A stretch of DNA of 64,000 nucleotides from Oscillospiraceae bacterium (GCA_018380115.1 JAGZUF010000003.1:62001-126000); one strand, 5' to 3'; shown: positions 18,676 through 28,108, counted from the first letter of the stretch. The notes: generated by a model not told the origin, from the letters alone. A program made the numbers and translations.

Positions 18676-19827
18676 TCAGATATGCGCTAAAACATATGCA
18701 CGTGCCATGCGGTCACATTCATACACTTCGTCCAGCGTATATGCACCGCCCCACGCCTCGCTGTCCACGATCCCCTCCACCAGCTCGCCTATTTCCAAAA
18801 ACGGTATCTTATCCTCCAGAAACAGGCGCACCGCCTCTTCATTCGCACCGTTTGCCGCACACGGGGCAAGGCCGCCCCTGGCAATGGCTTTTTTGCAGGC
18901 CGCAAGGCAGCGGAACGTCTCTTCGTCCGCCGTATCAAAGGTAAGTTCACGCAGCTGTGTAAAGTCCAGCTCCGGCGCAATGGCCTTGCCGCGCTGCGGC
19001 CAGGTAAGCGCGTATTGGATAGGAATGCGCATATCCGGCACGCCAAGCTGTGCAAGAATGGAATTATCCGAAAACTGCACCATGGAATGAATAATGCTCT
19101 GCCGCTGCACCACAATTTGCACCTGTTCGGGCCTCAGCCCGAACAGCCACACAGCCTCAATAAGCTCCAGCCCCTTGTTCATCATGCTTGCCGAATCAAT
19201 GGTTATCTTGGCCCCCATTGCCCAGTTCGGGTGGCTCAGCGCATCCTCCTTTGTCACATGCGCCAGCTGCTGCCTGTTCCTGCCGAAAAACGGCCCGCCG
19301 GAAGCAGTCAGCAGTATTTTCTGCAAAGTGCGCGCCGAGTATTCGTCCTGAAGGCACTGAAAGATGGCAGAGTGCTCGCTGTCTACAGGCAAAAGCTTTA
19401 CGCTGTTTTCCTTCGCAGCGTTCGTCACAAGATACCCGCCCGTCACAAGGCTCTCTTTATTTGCCAACGCTACGTCGTGCCCCGCCTGCAAAGCCGCCAG
19501 CGTGGCCGGAAGGCCCGCAATGCCCACTACCGCGTTCAGCACCACGTCCGCCTCTTCCATGCGGGCAAGGGCCACCAGACCGTCCCGGCCGCTGTAAACA
19601 CGCGGCGCGCCTGCCATGCCCGCAAGGCGCGCACGCAGCGTATCGGCTGCGCCTTCGTCCGCCATGGCAACGGCCTTTGGGGCGAATTCCGCTATCTGCT
19701 GAAGCATTCTATCCACATTTTTCCCGGCAGCCAGCGCCAGCACCTTGTATCCCTGTGCGCGGGCCACGTCCAGGCTCTGCGTGCCGATGGAGCCGGTAGA
19801 GCCCAACAGAACAATCTTTTTTGCCAC
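18676..19827 (-). CDS. dxr: 1-deoxy-D-xylulose 5-phosphate reductoisomerase
   Basis: Dxr (IspC) makes 2-C-methyl-D-erythritol 4-phosphate, the first committed step of the MEP pathway, using NADPH and a divalent metal. The 383-residue protein has the Rossmann motif GSTGSIGTQSLDV at the N-terminus, ANKESLVTGG, the metal-binding DSEHSAIFQCL near residue 150, SGGPFF and the catalytic-loop region. With ispG and uppS nearby, this operon couples isoprenoid supply to carrier-lipid synthesis. Confidence 0.96.
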   Translation of the reverse strand: MAKKIVLLGSTGSIGTQSLDVARAQGYKVLALAAGKNVDRMLQQIAEFAPKAVAMADEGAADTLRARLAGMAGAPRVYSGRDGLVALARMEEADVVLNAVVGIAGLPATLAALQAGHDVALANKESLVTGGYLVTNAAKENSVKLLPVDSEHSAIFQCLQDEYSARTLQKILLTASGGPFFGRNRQQLAHVTKEDALSHPNWAMGAKITIDSASMMNKGLELIEAVWLFGLRPEQVQIVVQRQSIIHSMVQFSDNSILAQLGVPDMRIPIQYALTWPQRGKAIAPELDFTQLRELTFDTADEETFRCLAACKKAIARGGLAPCAANGANEEAVRLFLEDKIPFLEIGELVEGIVDSEAWGGAYTLDEVYECDRMARAYVLAHI

Positions 19828-19831
19828 GCCA

Positions 19832-20677
19832 TTACACCCCCGTCAAAAAACCGGCGCACAGCGCCACGAAGGGAACCGTCAGAAGCACGCTGTCAAAACG
19901 GTCCAGAATACCGCCGTGCCCGGGGAAAATGGTTCCATAGTCTTTGATGCCGCACTGGCGTTTCACAGCAGAGGCAAACAAATCGCCTAAAATTCCCAGT
20001 ATGCTGCCCACAGCACCTACCGGCACCAAAAGAAGATAATACTTTGCACCCATGACAATGCTATCCGGCGCGCCAAAAACTGCAGTGTAAACAGCTGTAA
20101 CGGCCATTCCCACCAATACGCTGCCCAAAATTCCACCTGCGGCACCCTCTACTGTTTTATGCGGACTCACCACAGGCGCCAGCTTATGCCTGCCAAAGGC
20201 GCGCCCGGCAAAATAAGCACAGGTATCTCCGCCCCAGGCAAAACCAAGGCCTAAGAGAATGAAATAGATTGCATCCGACGAACGCGGGAAGCCAGCCCGA
20301 AGGTGCAGCATGGAATAAAAGCACGCCAGCACCACCGTAAAAAACACCGTTGTCCCGGCCAGCTTTGCATAATCCAGTGTATGAAAAAAGAATACCGTAC
20401 ACGCTGCTAGGAACAACACTGTGGCATACAAAAATGCCCAGAAGAAAAGTTTGTGGGCCGCATTTTCGCCGCACAAAAAAACAAACAGCGTAATAGGCAC
20501 AAGCCCCGCATACACCGCCGGGCATTTCAGCGCAAAAGCGCTATATATTTCATGCAGGGCAATCAGCACAACGGCCGCGAGCGCCACATTAAACACCAGC
20601 GTGTCAAAAAAACACAGCACAAGTGCTAAAACGCCCAGCCCCACTACAGACGTGATGACGCGCGTCTTCAAACGCAT
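19832..20677 (-). CDS. cdsA: Phosphatidate cytidylyltransferase CdsA
   Basis: CdsA makes CDP-diacylglycerol from phosphatidate and CTP for phospholipid synthesis. The 281-residue integral membrane protein has about eight helices and the family signature near the C-terminus (KRQCGIKDYGTIFPGHGGILDRFDS), with the metal-binding Asp residues of KD and DR. It ends 4 bp before dxr and starts 12 bp after uppS, so the genes are almost certainly one transcript. Confidence 0.94.
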   Translation of the reverse strand: MRLKTRVITSVVGLGVLALVLCFFDTLVFNVALAAVVLIALHEIYSAFALKCPAVYAGLVPITLFVFLCGENAAHKLFFWAFLYATVLFLAACTVFFFHTLDYAKLAGTTVFFTVVLACFYSMLHLRAGFPRSSDAIYFILLGLGFAWGGDTCAYFAGRAFGRHKLAPVVSPHKTVEGAAGGILGSVLVGMAVTAVYTAVFGAPDSIVMGAKYYLLLVPVGAVGSILGILGDLFASAVKRQCGIKDYGTIFPGHGGILDRFDSVLLTVPFVALCAGFLTGV

Positions 20678-20689
20678 ACACCTCTCTTT

Positions 20690-21403
20690 TTACAACCCGC
20701 CGAAACGGCGGCTGCGGTGGTTGAATTCATTGATGGCCTTGTCAAGGTCCTCCCTCGTAAAATCGGGCCACAGCACATCCATGCTGATAAATTCCGCATA
20801 AGAAGCCTGCCACAGCATGAAATTGGAAAGGCGCAACTCTCCGGAAGGGCGCAGGATAAAATCGGGGTCTTTCTGGCCCGCCGTATAAAGCTGCGCGGAA
20901 AAGCGAGCCTCATCTATTTCTTCCGGCTGCAGCCCTCCTTGCTGCACCTGCCGTGCCAGCGCACGTGCGGCGTGCAATATCTCCTGACGGCCGCCATAAT
21001 TGATGGCTACGTTCAGCACTGTGCCGGTGTTGTTTTTTGTTTTTTCTTCAATATCGGCCATCTGCGCCTGGTATTTTGGAGGAAGAGGGGCCCTGTCTCC
21101 CAGAAAAACTACTTTATTATTTTCCTTTTGATAATCATACGCCATCAGAAGATACTGTCCAAACAGCTTCATGATGGCGTTCACTTCTTCCAATGGGCGC
21201 GCCCAGTTCTCTGTGGAAAAAGCATAAAACGTCACACTGGCTATTTCAAGCTCGTTGCAATAGCGGATGATGTCCTTGAACACCTCTGCCCCTTTTTTAT
21301 GCCCAGCCGTGCGCGGCAGGCCATGGCGCTTTGCCCACCGTCCGTTGCCGTCCATGATGATACCGATGCTCAGGCCCTTCGCAAAACCCTTTTCATGCTC
21401 CAT
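20690..21403 (-). CDS. uppS: Isoprenyl transferase (undecaprenyl diphosphate synthase)
   Basis: UppS is the cis-prenyltransferase that builds undecaprenyl diphosphate, the carrier lipid for peptidoglycan. The 237-residue protein has the catalytic IIMDGNGRWAKRHGLPRTAGH at the N-terminus, FYAFSTENWARP in the middle and the C-terminal RPSGELRLSNFMLWQ...AEF signature. Length and order are normal; it is followed by cdsA. Confidence 0.96.
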   Translation of the reverse strand: MEHEKGFAKGLSIGIIMDGNGRWAKRHGLPRTAGHKKGAEVFKDIIRYCNELEIASVTFYAFSTENWARPLEEVNAIMKLFGQYLLMAYDYQKENNKVVFLGDRAPLPPKYQAQMADIEEKTKNNTGTVLNVAINYGGRQEILHAARALARQVQQGGLQPEEIDEARFSAQLYTAGQKDPDFILRPSGELRLSNFMLWQASYAEFISMDVLWPDFTREDLDKAINEFNHRSRRFGGL

Positions 21404-21470
21404 ACCGCATGCCCTCCTGTACGTAAAATTGCCGCGCGGGGCCCGCGCGGCATCACAGGTTGCGCTGTTA

Positions 21471-22025
21471 TCAAATCTCCATGATCTCTTTATTTTTGGC
21501 CTCGCAGATCTTGTCGATCTCCTTGGTATATTTATCCGTCAATTTCTGCACATCGGTTTCCATGTTTTTCAAATCGTCTTCCGTCAGCTCGCCGGCCTTT
21601 TTCATGGCCTTGCTTTTGTCTATGGCATCGCGGCGTATATTGCGCACGGCCACCTTGGCCTCTTCCCCAAGATGCATGGCATCCTTCACAAGCTGGCGGC
21701 GGCGTTCTTCCGTGGGCGCCGGGAATACAAGGCGCATCACACGGCCGTCGTTTGTGGGGTTGATGCCAATATCCGAAGTGAGGATGGCGCGCTCAATTGC
21801 ACCCATCAGCGAAGTATCCCACGGGCTGATGGCCAGCACGCGCGCCTCTGCCACGCTAACCGCCGCAATCTGGTTGATGGGCGTGGGCGTGCCGTAATAA
21901 TCCACCGTCACCTTGTCAAGAATGGCCGGGTTGGCGCGCCCCGCGCGGATGGAGGCAAGCTCCTTATTCAGATGCTTCAGCGCGCTCTCCATTTTCTCTT
22001 CATATTTCTGCAGCTTCTCGTTCAT
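21471..22025 (-). CDS. frr: Ribosome recycling factor
   Basis: Frr splits post-termination ribosomes together with EF-G. The 184-residue protein has the expected two-domain composition: long helices at both ends (MNEKLQKYEEKMESALKHL, and the C-terminal DDLKNMETDVQKLTDKY) and the conserved ASIRAGRANP near residue 25. It lies 17 bp after pyrH. Confidence 0.96.
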   Translation of the reverse strand: MNEKLQKYEEKMESALKHLNKELASIRAGRANPAILDKVTVDYYGTPTPINQIAAVSVAEARVLAISPWDTSLMGAIERAILTSDIGINPTNDGRVMRLVFPAPTEERRRQLVKDAMHLGEEAKVAVRNIRRDAIDKSKAMKKAGELTEDDLKNMETDVQKLTDKYTKEIDKICEAKNKEIMEI

Positions 22026-22042
22026 TTTGCTCGCTCCTTACC

Positions 22043-22753
22043 TTATTGCTCTGCCACAAGCGTGCCGATGGCCTGGCCCTCCAGCGCGCGGGCAATGTTA
22101 TCGGGGTCGCTGATGTCAAATACCAGAATGGGCAAATCGTTGTCGCGGCACATGGTAGCCGCCGTGCTATCCATCACAGCCAGCTTATCGGCCAGCACCT
22201 GGCTGAACGTCAGCCTGTCATACTTCTTCGCATCGGGATGCTTTTTCGGGTCTTTATCATATACACCGTCCACCATGGTGGCTTTGAAAATAATATCGGC
22301 ATCTATCTCTGCCGCACGCAGCGCCGAGGCCGTGTCTGTGGAAAAATAGGGGTTGCCCGTGCCGCAGGCAAAAATCACGATGCGCCCCTTCTCCAGATGG
22401 CGTGTAGCGCGGTTGCGGATATAAGGCTCTGCCACCTGCTGCATGCTCAGCGCTGTCTGCACACGTACTGTAAGGCCAAGATGTTCCAGCGCATCGGCCA
22501 CAGCCAACGCATTCATGGCCGTGGCCAGCATGCCGATTTGGTCTGCACGGGTGCGCTCCATCTCGCCGCTTGCCCTGCCGCGCCAGAAATTGCCACCGCC
22601 CACTACAATTGCTATTTCTGCGCCCAACTCATGGGCCTTTTGGATGCCGCTGCATATCTTCTGAATGGTGTCTACGTCAAGGCCAAAGCCTTTTTCACCG
22701 CTAAGGGCTTCCCCGCTCAGCTTGAGCAGTACCCTGTGATACTTCACCGCCAT
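22043..22753 (-). CDS. pyrH: Uridylate kinase PyrH
   Basis: PyrH phosphorylates UMP to UDP. The 236-residue amino-acid-kinase-fold protein has [16 protein letters not shown] at the start, [11 protein letters not shown], and [12 protein letters not shown] in the C-terminal half. [11 protein letters not shown] at 22753 is taken as the start (GGCGGTG upstream) rather than a GTG/ATG six codons earlier. It heads the pyrH-frr-uppS-cdsA-dxr-rseP-ispG-polC run; tsf and rpsB, its usual upstream neighbours, are not here. Confidence 0.95.
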   Translation of the reverse strand: MAVKYHRVLLKLSGEALSGEKGFGLDVDTIQKICSGIQKAHELGAEIAIVVGGGNFWRGRASGEMERTRADQIGMLATAMNALAVADALEHLGLTVRVQTALSMQQVAEPYIRNRATRHLEKGRIVIFACGTGNPYFSTDTASALRAAEIDADIIFKATMVDGVYDKDPKKHPDAKKYDRLTFSQVLADKLAVMDSTAATMCRDNDLPILVFDISDPDNIARALEGQAIGTLVAEQ

Positions 22754-22797
22754 GCATACACCGCCAATCACATATTTTCCGCTTGGTTTTCACTCCT

Positions 22798-22826
22798 ACT
22801 ATACATGATTTCCCCTCCAAAGTAAA
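22798..22826 (-). promoter_or_regulatory. Predicted promoter of the pyrH-polC operon
   Basis: TTTACT (22821-22826), 17 bp, TATAGT (22798-22803) on the minus strand, about 45 nt before the pyrH start. The -35 is weak, the -10 good. Confidence 0.55.
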
Positions 22827-22853
22827 GCGCAAACTGCCGTTTTCTTGCACAGT

Positions 22854-22897
22854 AAAAGCCGGGCGCCGCGAGCTGCCGCCCATGACGCGCCGGCTTT
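22854..22897 (-). terminator. Terminator-like hairpin after the histidine kinase gene
   Basis: Arms AAAGCCGG...CGC and GCG...CCGGCTTT enclose a GC-rich loop; on the minus strand the hairpin is followed by TTTTACTG. It lies 24 bp past the kinase stop and ends that operon before the pyrH promoter. Confidence 0.6.
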
Positions 22898-22920
22898 CAA
22901 AAATGCTTTTTGTATCCTTC

Positions 22921-24150
22921 TTAGGGCCAAGTGCCCGCTTGCCGGGCAGGCAGTGCACTGAACTCCACTGCCACATGCCGGGCAAGCTCCTGTACTCTAT
23001 ACGGCCCGGCCTCACTGGCAAGCATGGCGCCGGGCGCCACCTGGATGGGAAAAGATAATGTGAACGCGGCCCCTGCCCCAGGCACGTTTTGCGCACACAG
23101 GCCGCCGCCCATTCTGCGGGCAAGGCCCATGGACAAATAAAGGCCCAGCCCTGCGCCATGCGGCCCACTTAGCCCTGCGCGGTATTTTTCAAAAAGGTGC
23201 GCCTTCATCTCGGGCGCAATGCCCGGGCCATTATCCAGCACACCTACCTTGCACACAGCCTGCCCGCTTACGCACTCCATGTCCAGTTTCACCTGCACCA
23301 GGCCTGTTCCACGCGGGCTGTGCCGCACGGCATTGGTAAGAAGGTTCAGCATTATATGTTCAAATGGTTCGGGCTGATAGGCGCCGCAGACATCCGGCCC
23401 CGGCAGCAGCGTCAGATTCACCCCGTATTCCGCAGCACTCAGCCGGGCCTGGGCCAGCATCTCTTCCAGTGCCTGCCGGATGCTGCCGTTCTTCTGAGGA
23501 TATTCGTCCGTCCCGGCTTCAAACCGGGCTATTTCCATCATATTCTGCGCCAGATGCAGCGTACGGTTCAGGTTGTGTTCCAAATGGAAAAAGTACGGCT
23601 CATACTCTGCGTGGAACACTTCTTCATTTTCTTTTTTCAATTTTGCGCGCAGAAGCTCTACAGCGCTCATTGCAACGGCCAGAGGCGTACGAACCTCGTG
23701 AGAAACTGCTGCCAGCCTGTCTGTGTCAAGCGGCGCGCCGCTCTGGCTGTGGCGGAACAATGCTGCCAGCTTCGGCGCAGCCGCCGTGCACAGTGTGCGG
23801 GCCAGAGCTTTGGCACGCGCGCATGGGCATGCCGGCATATGCACGGCCCATACAGCGCCTTCCGCCTGCTGCACACCATGCAGTGCCAGCACGCCATTCC
23901 AACCGTCCTCCTGAAAAAATGCCTCGCCACGCGCCTGCATGTGCATAATACCCTGCAAAGGCAGTGGCCGTGCCCCCTCCTGCGGCCAAAGGGAAAGCCA
24001 TCTGCCGTCATGACGCACATAAAAGAATATTTCCTGCGCTTCCAGCACCTCTTTCATTGCCTTAGCCACATGTTCAAATACAGCATCGGGCCGTGTTTCG
24101 TATGCAATGTGTGCCAGACACTCAAGTGCCGCAGACTGCTTTTCTTCCAT
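22921..24150 (-). CDS. Soluble sensor histidine kinase partnered with a Spo0A-like regulator
   Basis: A 409-residue kinase without obvious membrane segments. Residues 1-160 look like a GAF-type sensor (ALECLAHIAYETRPDAVFEHVAKAM). The H-box is AVSHEVRTPLAVAMSAVELL near residue 180, the N-box NLLTNAVRHSPRG, G1 VLDNGPGIAPE and G2 HGAGLGLYLSMG; all key residues are present. The start at 24150 follows GAGGGGAAG and lies 14 bp after the regulator stop. A cytoplasmic kinase beside a Spo0A-type protein suggests an internal metabolic signal, by analogy with sporulation kinases; the signal is unknown. Confidence 0.85.
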   Translation of the reverse strand: MEEKQSAALECLAHIAYETRPDAVFEHVAKAMKEVLEAQEIFFYVRHDGRWLSLWPQEGARPLPLQGIMHMQARGEAFFQEDGWNGVLALHGVQQAEGAVWAVHMPACPCARAKALARTLCTAAAPKLAALFRHSQSGAPLDTDRLAAVSHEVRTPLAVAMSAVELLRAKLKKENEEVFHAEYEPYFFHLEHNLNRTLHLAQNMMEIARFEAGTDEYPQKNGSIRQALEEMLAQARLSAAEYGVNLTLLPGPDVCGAYQPEPFEHIMLNLLTNAVRHSPRGTGLVQVKLDMECVSGQAVCKVGVLDNGPGIAPEMKAHLFEKYRAGLSGPHGAGLGLYLSMGLARRMGGGLCAQNVPGAGAAFTLSFPIQVAPGAMLASEAGPYRVQELARHVAVEFSALPARQAGTWP

Positions 24151-24164
24151 GCTCTTCTTCCCCT

Positions 24165-24911
24165 CTAAAGCATATATTTCAGCCGAATGGCCTGTGCTAT
24201 CAATGTGAGGAACTCCCCGTTCGAAAGGTGCTGCACGCCGTCCCGCCGCGCAAAGTGAAGCAGCTGGGCCAGCTCCGGTGAGCCCGCCTTGAAAATACGC
24301 TTCACCTCTTCCCGTATAGCCTTTTCCACGCTGCCTGAGCCGGGTGCACCGTACATTTCGCATACGCGGTGATACAGCTCATCTATCGTGTATCCTCTGG
24401 CTCCTTCCTCCACAAGCAAAAGCAATATCTGCTGGATATAGCAGTAACCCATATGGTCCGTGGGCACGCCGAACCCCAAAAGCGCCGTGGCAACCGCGCG
24501 CCTGGGCGTCATGCCCTGTGCGGGCCTTCTTTCCTGCAGGATGCTGCGAATGCGCCGCATCAGCATCTCCAGCGGATATGGTTTTTGCAGCACGCCGCAT
24601 GCGCCAAGCTGCAGCATCTCTTGTGTGATAAGCGCCTGGTCATATGCGGTGAAGGCCAGCACACGCACGCCGCAGATATCGGGCGAGGCTGCCAGCTCTG
24701 CCATAAAATCTGCCCCGTTCAGGCCCGGCATCTGAATATCGAGCAATACAAGGTCCGGCTTATGCCGGTGCGCTTGCTCCAAGGCGCGAAGGCCATCGTA
24801 GGCCACCGAGCAACAGCGCATATCCGGCTGAAGGTTCAGATACGCCTGAAGCACGGCACATAGGCCGCAGTCATCATCTGCCAGAAGGATGCGATATTTC
24901 CCGTCCTCCAT
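24165..24911 (-). CDS. Spo0A-family response regulator
   Basis: A 248-residue regulator. Residues 1-120 are a receiver with the acidic pair DDD, phospho-acceptor Asp in VLLDIQMPGLNG, FTAYD and the conserved Lys in LQKPYPLEML. Residues 135-248 resemble the Spo0A DNA-binding domain rather than OmpR or LuxR types: LLGFGVPTDHMGYCYIQQILLLL parallels the Spo0A IGVPAHIKGYxYLxxAI segment, SVEKAIREEVKRIF the recognition helix, and NGEFLTLIAQAIRLKY the C-terminal end. The recognition helix differs from Spo0A at several places, so DNA specificity may differ. Its start overlaps the preceding gene's stop (TAATG). Probably a paralogue of, not the, Spo0A. Confidence 0.78.
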   Translation of the reverse strand: MEDGKYRILLADDDCGLCAVLQAYLNLQPDMRCCSVAYDGLRALEQAHRHKPDLVLLDIQMPGLNGADFMAELAASPDICGVRVLAFTAYDQALITQEMLQLGACGVLQKPYPLEMLMRRIRSILQERRPAQGMTPRRAVATALLGFGVPTDHMGYCYIQQILLLLVEEGARGYTIDELYHRVCEMYGAPGSGSVEKAIREEVKRIFKAGSPELAQLLHFARRDGVQHLSNGEFLTLIAQAIRLKYML

Positions 24912-25219
24912 TACGCGCCCACACCGCCTTCCGGCGCGCCGGCCTGTAAAAGTCCAAAATCGTGCAAAAGGGCGGGCAGCTGTTCCGGCTCTATTGCATT
25001 TTCATATAAAAAGCGAAGAAACTGCCTTGCAAGCTGCCGGCCCGTGCAGATATGCGCCTGCATGCCGCAATGCCCGCATGCCACTTCACGGCGCAAGCGC
25101 ACGCAAAATTCCTGTTCTGCGCCCAACACACCGCTTAATTCATACCAAAGGCGGCCCTCGCTTTGAAACGGCCCCAGTGCGGAAAAATTCCTGCAAAAAA
25201 CCAGTTTGTCTGTTTCCAT
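24911..25219 (-). CDS. Small protein heading the Spo0A-like operon
   Basis: A 102-residue protein starting METDKLVFCRNF. It has a beta-strand-like N-terminal half (LWYELSGVLGAEQEFCVRLRR), a central CGHCGMQAHIC cysteine group and a helical end (ARQFLRFLYENAIEPEQLPALLHDF). The pattern resembles small Clostridia proteins of the DUF6514 type that I recall near sporulation regulators; I am not certain of that match. Its stop overlaps the start of the regulator gene, so it is made with it and may modulate the phosphorelay. Confidence 0.6.
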   Translation of the reverse strand: METDKLVFCRNFSALGPFQSEGRLWYELSGVLGAEQEFCVRLRREVACGHCGMQAHICTGRQLARQFLRFLYENAIEPEQLPALLHDFGLLQAGAPEGGVGA

Positions 25220-25267
25220 ACCGCATATCCCTGCCTTTAACAAAATTTTCCACCTGCAGATATACTC

Positions 25268-25322
25268 AGTGTAACCTTCCGGCAGGAAAAAGGCAATCGG
25301 TAAAACTCGACGATTTTCGACC
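25268..25322 (-). promoter_or_regulatory. Promoter with 0A-box-like sites before the Spo0A-like operon
   Basis: On the minus strand TTGCCT (25291-25296), 17 bp, TACACT (25268-25273) lies about 50 nt before the start at 25219. Just upstream is GGTCGAA (25316-25322), one mismatch from the Spo0A box TGTCGAA, followed by a second imperfect copy CGTCGAG (25306-25312). Autoregulation is an inference. Confidence 0.5.
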
Positions 25323-25323
25323 T

Positions 25324-26046
25324 TTACAGCACTTTTTTCAAAAAATCGCGCAGGCGGGGTGTTTCGGGATGCTGAAAAAACGGCTCCGGCGCATTTTCCT
25401 CCTGAATATTCCCCTCATCCACAAAAAACACGCGGCTGGCAACCTCGCGTGCAAACCCCATTTCATGTGTGACAATCACCATGGTCATTCCTTCTTCAGC
25501 CAGCTGCTTGATGACATCCAGCACCTCGCGCACCATTTCGGGGTCCAGCGCACTGGTGGGTTCGTCAAACAGCATCACGTCCGGCTGCATGGCCAAAGCG
25601 CGCGCAATGGCCACGCGCTGCTGCTGGCCGCCGGAAAGCTGTGCTGGGTATGCACGCGCCTTTTCAGAAAGGCCAACACGGGCCAGCAGCTGCTCCGCGC
25701 GCTGGCACGCTTCTTTTTTAGAGAACCCTTTTGCATACACCGGCCCTGCCGCTACATTGTCCAGCACGGTCATGTTGGCAAACAGGTTGAACTGCTGGAA
25801 CACCATGCCTATCTTCTGGCGCACGGCGTCTACATCTACCCCCGGTGCGGTAATATCTCGCCCTTCAAACAGCACACGCCCCTTTTCAGGCTCTTCCAGC
25901 AGATTCATACAGCGCAGAAGGGTAGATTTTCCAGAGCCGGAAGGCCCTACCAGCACAGCCACATCGCCGCGCCTCACCCTCATATTCACGCCCTTCAGCA
26001 CGTCCAGCTGCTTAAAGCGTTTTACAAGCCCCTGCACCTCTATCAT
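25324..26046 (-). CDS. Polar amino-acid ABC transporter, ATP-binding protein
   Basis: A 240-residue ATPase of the GlnQ/HisP class: Walker [10 protein letters not shown], signature [16 protein letters not shown], Walker [17 protein letters not shown], switch His in [24 protein letters not shown] at 26046 is taken as the start because AGGAGGG lies upstream. It ends the three-gene importer operon with a permease and a lipoprotein. Confidence 0.93.
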   Translation of the reverse strand: MIEVQGLVKRFKQLDVLKGVNMRVRRGDVAVLVGPSGSGKSTLLRCMNLLEEPEKGRVLFEGRDITAPGVDVDAVRQKIGMVFQQFNLFANMTVLDNVAAGPVYAKGFSKKEACQRAEQLLARVGLSEKARAYPAQLSGGQQQRVAIARALAMQPDVMLFDEPTSALDPEMVREVLDVIKQLAEEGMTMVIVTHEMGFAREVASRVFFVDEGNIQEENAPEPFFQHPETPRLRDFLKKVL

Positions 26047-26053
26047 GCTGTTT

Positions 26054-26776
26054 TTACCCTCCTGCAACACTTCTGTTCATCCTTCTTTCTGCGGCAGCAA
26101 TGCATTTCGAAAGAGGAAACACGACGATGAAATACAGCGCTGCGGCTATCACATATGGCTCCAGCGGAATCCATGTCTGCTTGGAAATGGACTGCGCCTG
26201 AAACATCAGCTCCACGATGCCCACCATGCCCAGAACGCTGGTCTCTTTGATTATGGTGACAAATTCGTTGCACATGGCGGGCAGGATATTTCTCACTGCC
26301 TGCGGAAGCACTACGCGCCGCATGGCACGCCAGTAGCTCATGCCCAGGCACCGCGCGGCCTCCATCTGCCCCGGCGGCACAGCCCCGATGCCGGCGCGGA
26401 TGATTTCAGACATGTAAGCGGCCGAGTTCAGCCCCACGGCGACCATTCCCCAGAACATACGGTTCACGGATGTTTCCGGCAGCTTGATAAGGCTTCCGAT
26501 GCCGTAGTAAATAATAAATATCTGCACCAGCATGGGCGTGGCGCGAAACACTTCCACATAAGCCGTGCACAGAAACCTGCACAGCCCCTTAAGCCCCCGC
26601 ACAACAGGGTTTTGGCGCCTTGATGCGCGCTGCATGCGCCCACATGCCAGCCCCAGCCCCAGCACAAGCCCCAGCAGCACGGCAAGCAGCGCAAAAATTA
26701 ATGTTTTGCCAAGGCCATCCCAGTAAAAGCTGTTATATTTGGCCCATATTTTCAGCATTCGCTCTAATGAAAACAT
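26054..26776 (-). CDS. Polar amino-acid ABC transporter, permease
   Basis: A 240-residue HisM/GlnP-type inner-membrane permease with about five helices and the EAA loop ([30 protein letters not shown]) that contacts the ATPase. The start at 26776 ([14 protein letters not shown]) has GGGGGAGAAT upstream. Only one permease gene is present, so it should work as a homodimer. 7 bp separate it from the ATPase gene. Confidence 0.92.
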   Translation of the reverse strand: MFSLERMLKIWAKYNSFYWDGLGKTLIFALLAVLLGLVLGLGLACGRMQRASRRQNPVVRGLKGLCRFLCTAYVEVFRATPMLVQIFIIYYGIGSLIKLPETSVNRMFWGMVAVGLNSAAYMSEIIRAGIGAVPPGQMEAARCLGMSYWRAMRRVVLPQAVRNILPAMCNEFVTIIKETSVLGMVGIVELMFQAQSISKQTWIPLEPYVIAAALYFIVVFPLSKCIAAAERRMNRSVAGG

Positions 26777-26858
26777 ACCATTCTCCCCCACATGATACGA
26801 ATACGGCGGCGAAGGGCGCACCTTCGCCGCGTATCTTCCGCCGCAACGGGCAGCACAA

Positions 26859-27725
26859 TTATTCGAGCCCCATCGTCTCTGCCTGCTGCTGCGCCTCTTC
26901 AAACCATTGCTGAATCAGGCCTTCGGCCTCATATTCTGCAATACGCGCATTCACCCATTTCAGAAGGCTGGTGTTTCCTTTCATTACCGCCACCGCGTTG
27001 CCGTTTTCCTCCGGGTCTGTTTCCACCGGCACCGCGCCGATAGCCAGACCCTCCATCGTCTTCAGATACTGCTCCGCACTCACCCGGTCAATCAGCACGG
27101 CGGCGCAGTCTCCGTTCATCAGGCTCATCACGCACTGTGGGAAATCCGGCAAAAGCAGCGGCGTAGCATTGGGGAACTGCTCTTCCATCAGCGTCTGCTG
27201 CAATGCCGCGCGCTGGGTGGCCATCACCTCGCCGTCAAAGCTCTCTTTGGTGGAATATTGTTCTGCGTTTTCCGCCAGTACCAGCATGCACTGGCCGCCG
27301 CCATAATAAAGCTCACTCATATCTACGCTCTGCTTGCGCTTTGCATTTGGGGTGAGCCCGGCAATAGCCATGTCGGCATTGCCCGCCTGCACTTCCGTAA
27401 CAACAGAGTCAAAGGCAATGTTCTGCATGTCCAGCTCCACGCCTAGGTCATCAGCCAACGCCTGCGCCAGCGAAGCGTCCAGCCCGACGATATTCCCCTC
27501 TTCATCCAGGAATTCAAAAGGCGCATAGCCCGCCTCTGTCGTCACAACCAGCTTGCCGCGCGCCTGAATGGCCTCTACCGTATGCTCTTCCACATTTCCA
27601 GCCTCCATAACAATGCCGTCATCCGAACCGGCGGGGCCCGCAGATGAAGCTGCCGGTGCGCCTGAGCATGCGTTCAGACATGTTGCCAGTATGAAGGTCG
27701 CCGCCAAAAATGCAATTTTTTTCAT
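26859..27725 (-). CDS. Amino-acid ABC transporter, substrate-binding lipoprotein
   Basis: A 288-residue SBP_bac_3 protein. A lipoprotein signal (MKKIAFLAATFILATCLNAC) ends at the lipid-anchored Cys, followed by a Ser/Gly linker. The binding domain starts at KLVVTTEAGYAPFEFLDEEGNIVGLD, has DMAIAGLTPNAKRKQSVDMS and ends LLKWVNARIAEYEAEG, the pattern of polar amino-acid binders (Arg/Gln/His/Cys type). The ligand cannot be fixed from sequence. First gene of the operon, with GAGGAG upstream of the ATG at 27725. Confidence 0.9.
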   Translation of the reverse strand: MKKIAFLAATFILATCLNACSGAPAASSAGPAGSDDGIVMEAGNVEEHTVEAIQARGKLVVTTEAGYAPFEFLDEEGNIVGLDASLAQALADDLGVELDMQNIAFDSVVTEVQAGNADMAIAGLTPNAKRKQSVDMSELYYGGGQCMLVLAENAEQYSTKESFDGEVMATQRAALQQTLMEEQFPNATPLLLPDFPQCVMSLMNGDCAAVLIDRVSAEQYLKTMEGLAIGAVPVETDPEENGNAVAVMKGNTSLLKWVNARIAEYEAEGLIQQWFEEAQQQAETMGLE

Positions 27726-27798
27726 TTTGCTTCTCCTCACTCAAATTTTCTTTTCATTTCAACGATTTTACAGAGAGTTCTTCTGTGTTATACACTAG

Positions 27799-27826
27799 AA
27801 TATATGCATATTTATACTAATGTCAA
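27799..27826 (-). promoter_or_regulatory. Predicted promoter and possible operator of the amino-acid importer
   Basis: A perfect TTGACA (27821-27826), 16 bp, TATATT (27799-27804) on the minus strand. The spacer and -10 form an imperfect AT-rich palindrome centred on ATATGCATAT, a likely repressor site. The rest of 27830-28045 is AT-rich and holds no gene I can support. Confidence 0.65.
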
Positions 27827-28047
27827 GAAATTATTTTGAATATTATTTCATTTTGTTTTAATGAACAAAAAGTTTCCTTTTATCGAAAAACTTATAGGGC
27901 AAATATCTTTGCATGCATGCAGGCTGCTCTGTTCTGCGCCTACCCTTTTCCGCAATTTTACGCTTCCACCGTTTGCAGCTGCACAGCGCGCAGAAAGGCA
28001 GAGGCGGATAAAAAGCACAAAAAATCTTTGCACGCTGGAAAAAGCCC

Positions 28048-28076
28048 TTGACAATTCCTCGCAAATGTTATAAATT
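28048..28076 (+). promoter_or_regulatory. Predicted tRNA promoter
   Basis: TTGACA (28048-28053) with TATAAA (28069-28074, 15 bp) or TAAATT (28071-28076, 17 bp), 33 or more bp before the tRNA. Confidence 0.6.
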
Positions 28077-28108
28077 AAAAAAGCACTCTTTACAGAGATG
28101 TGTTTTAT

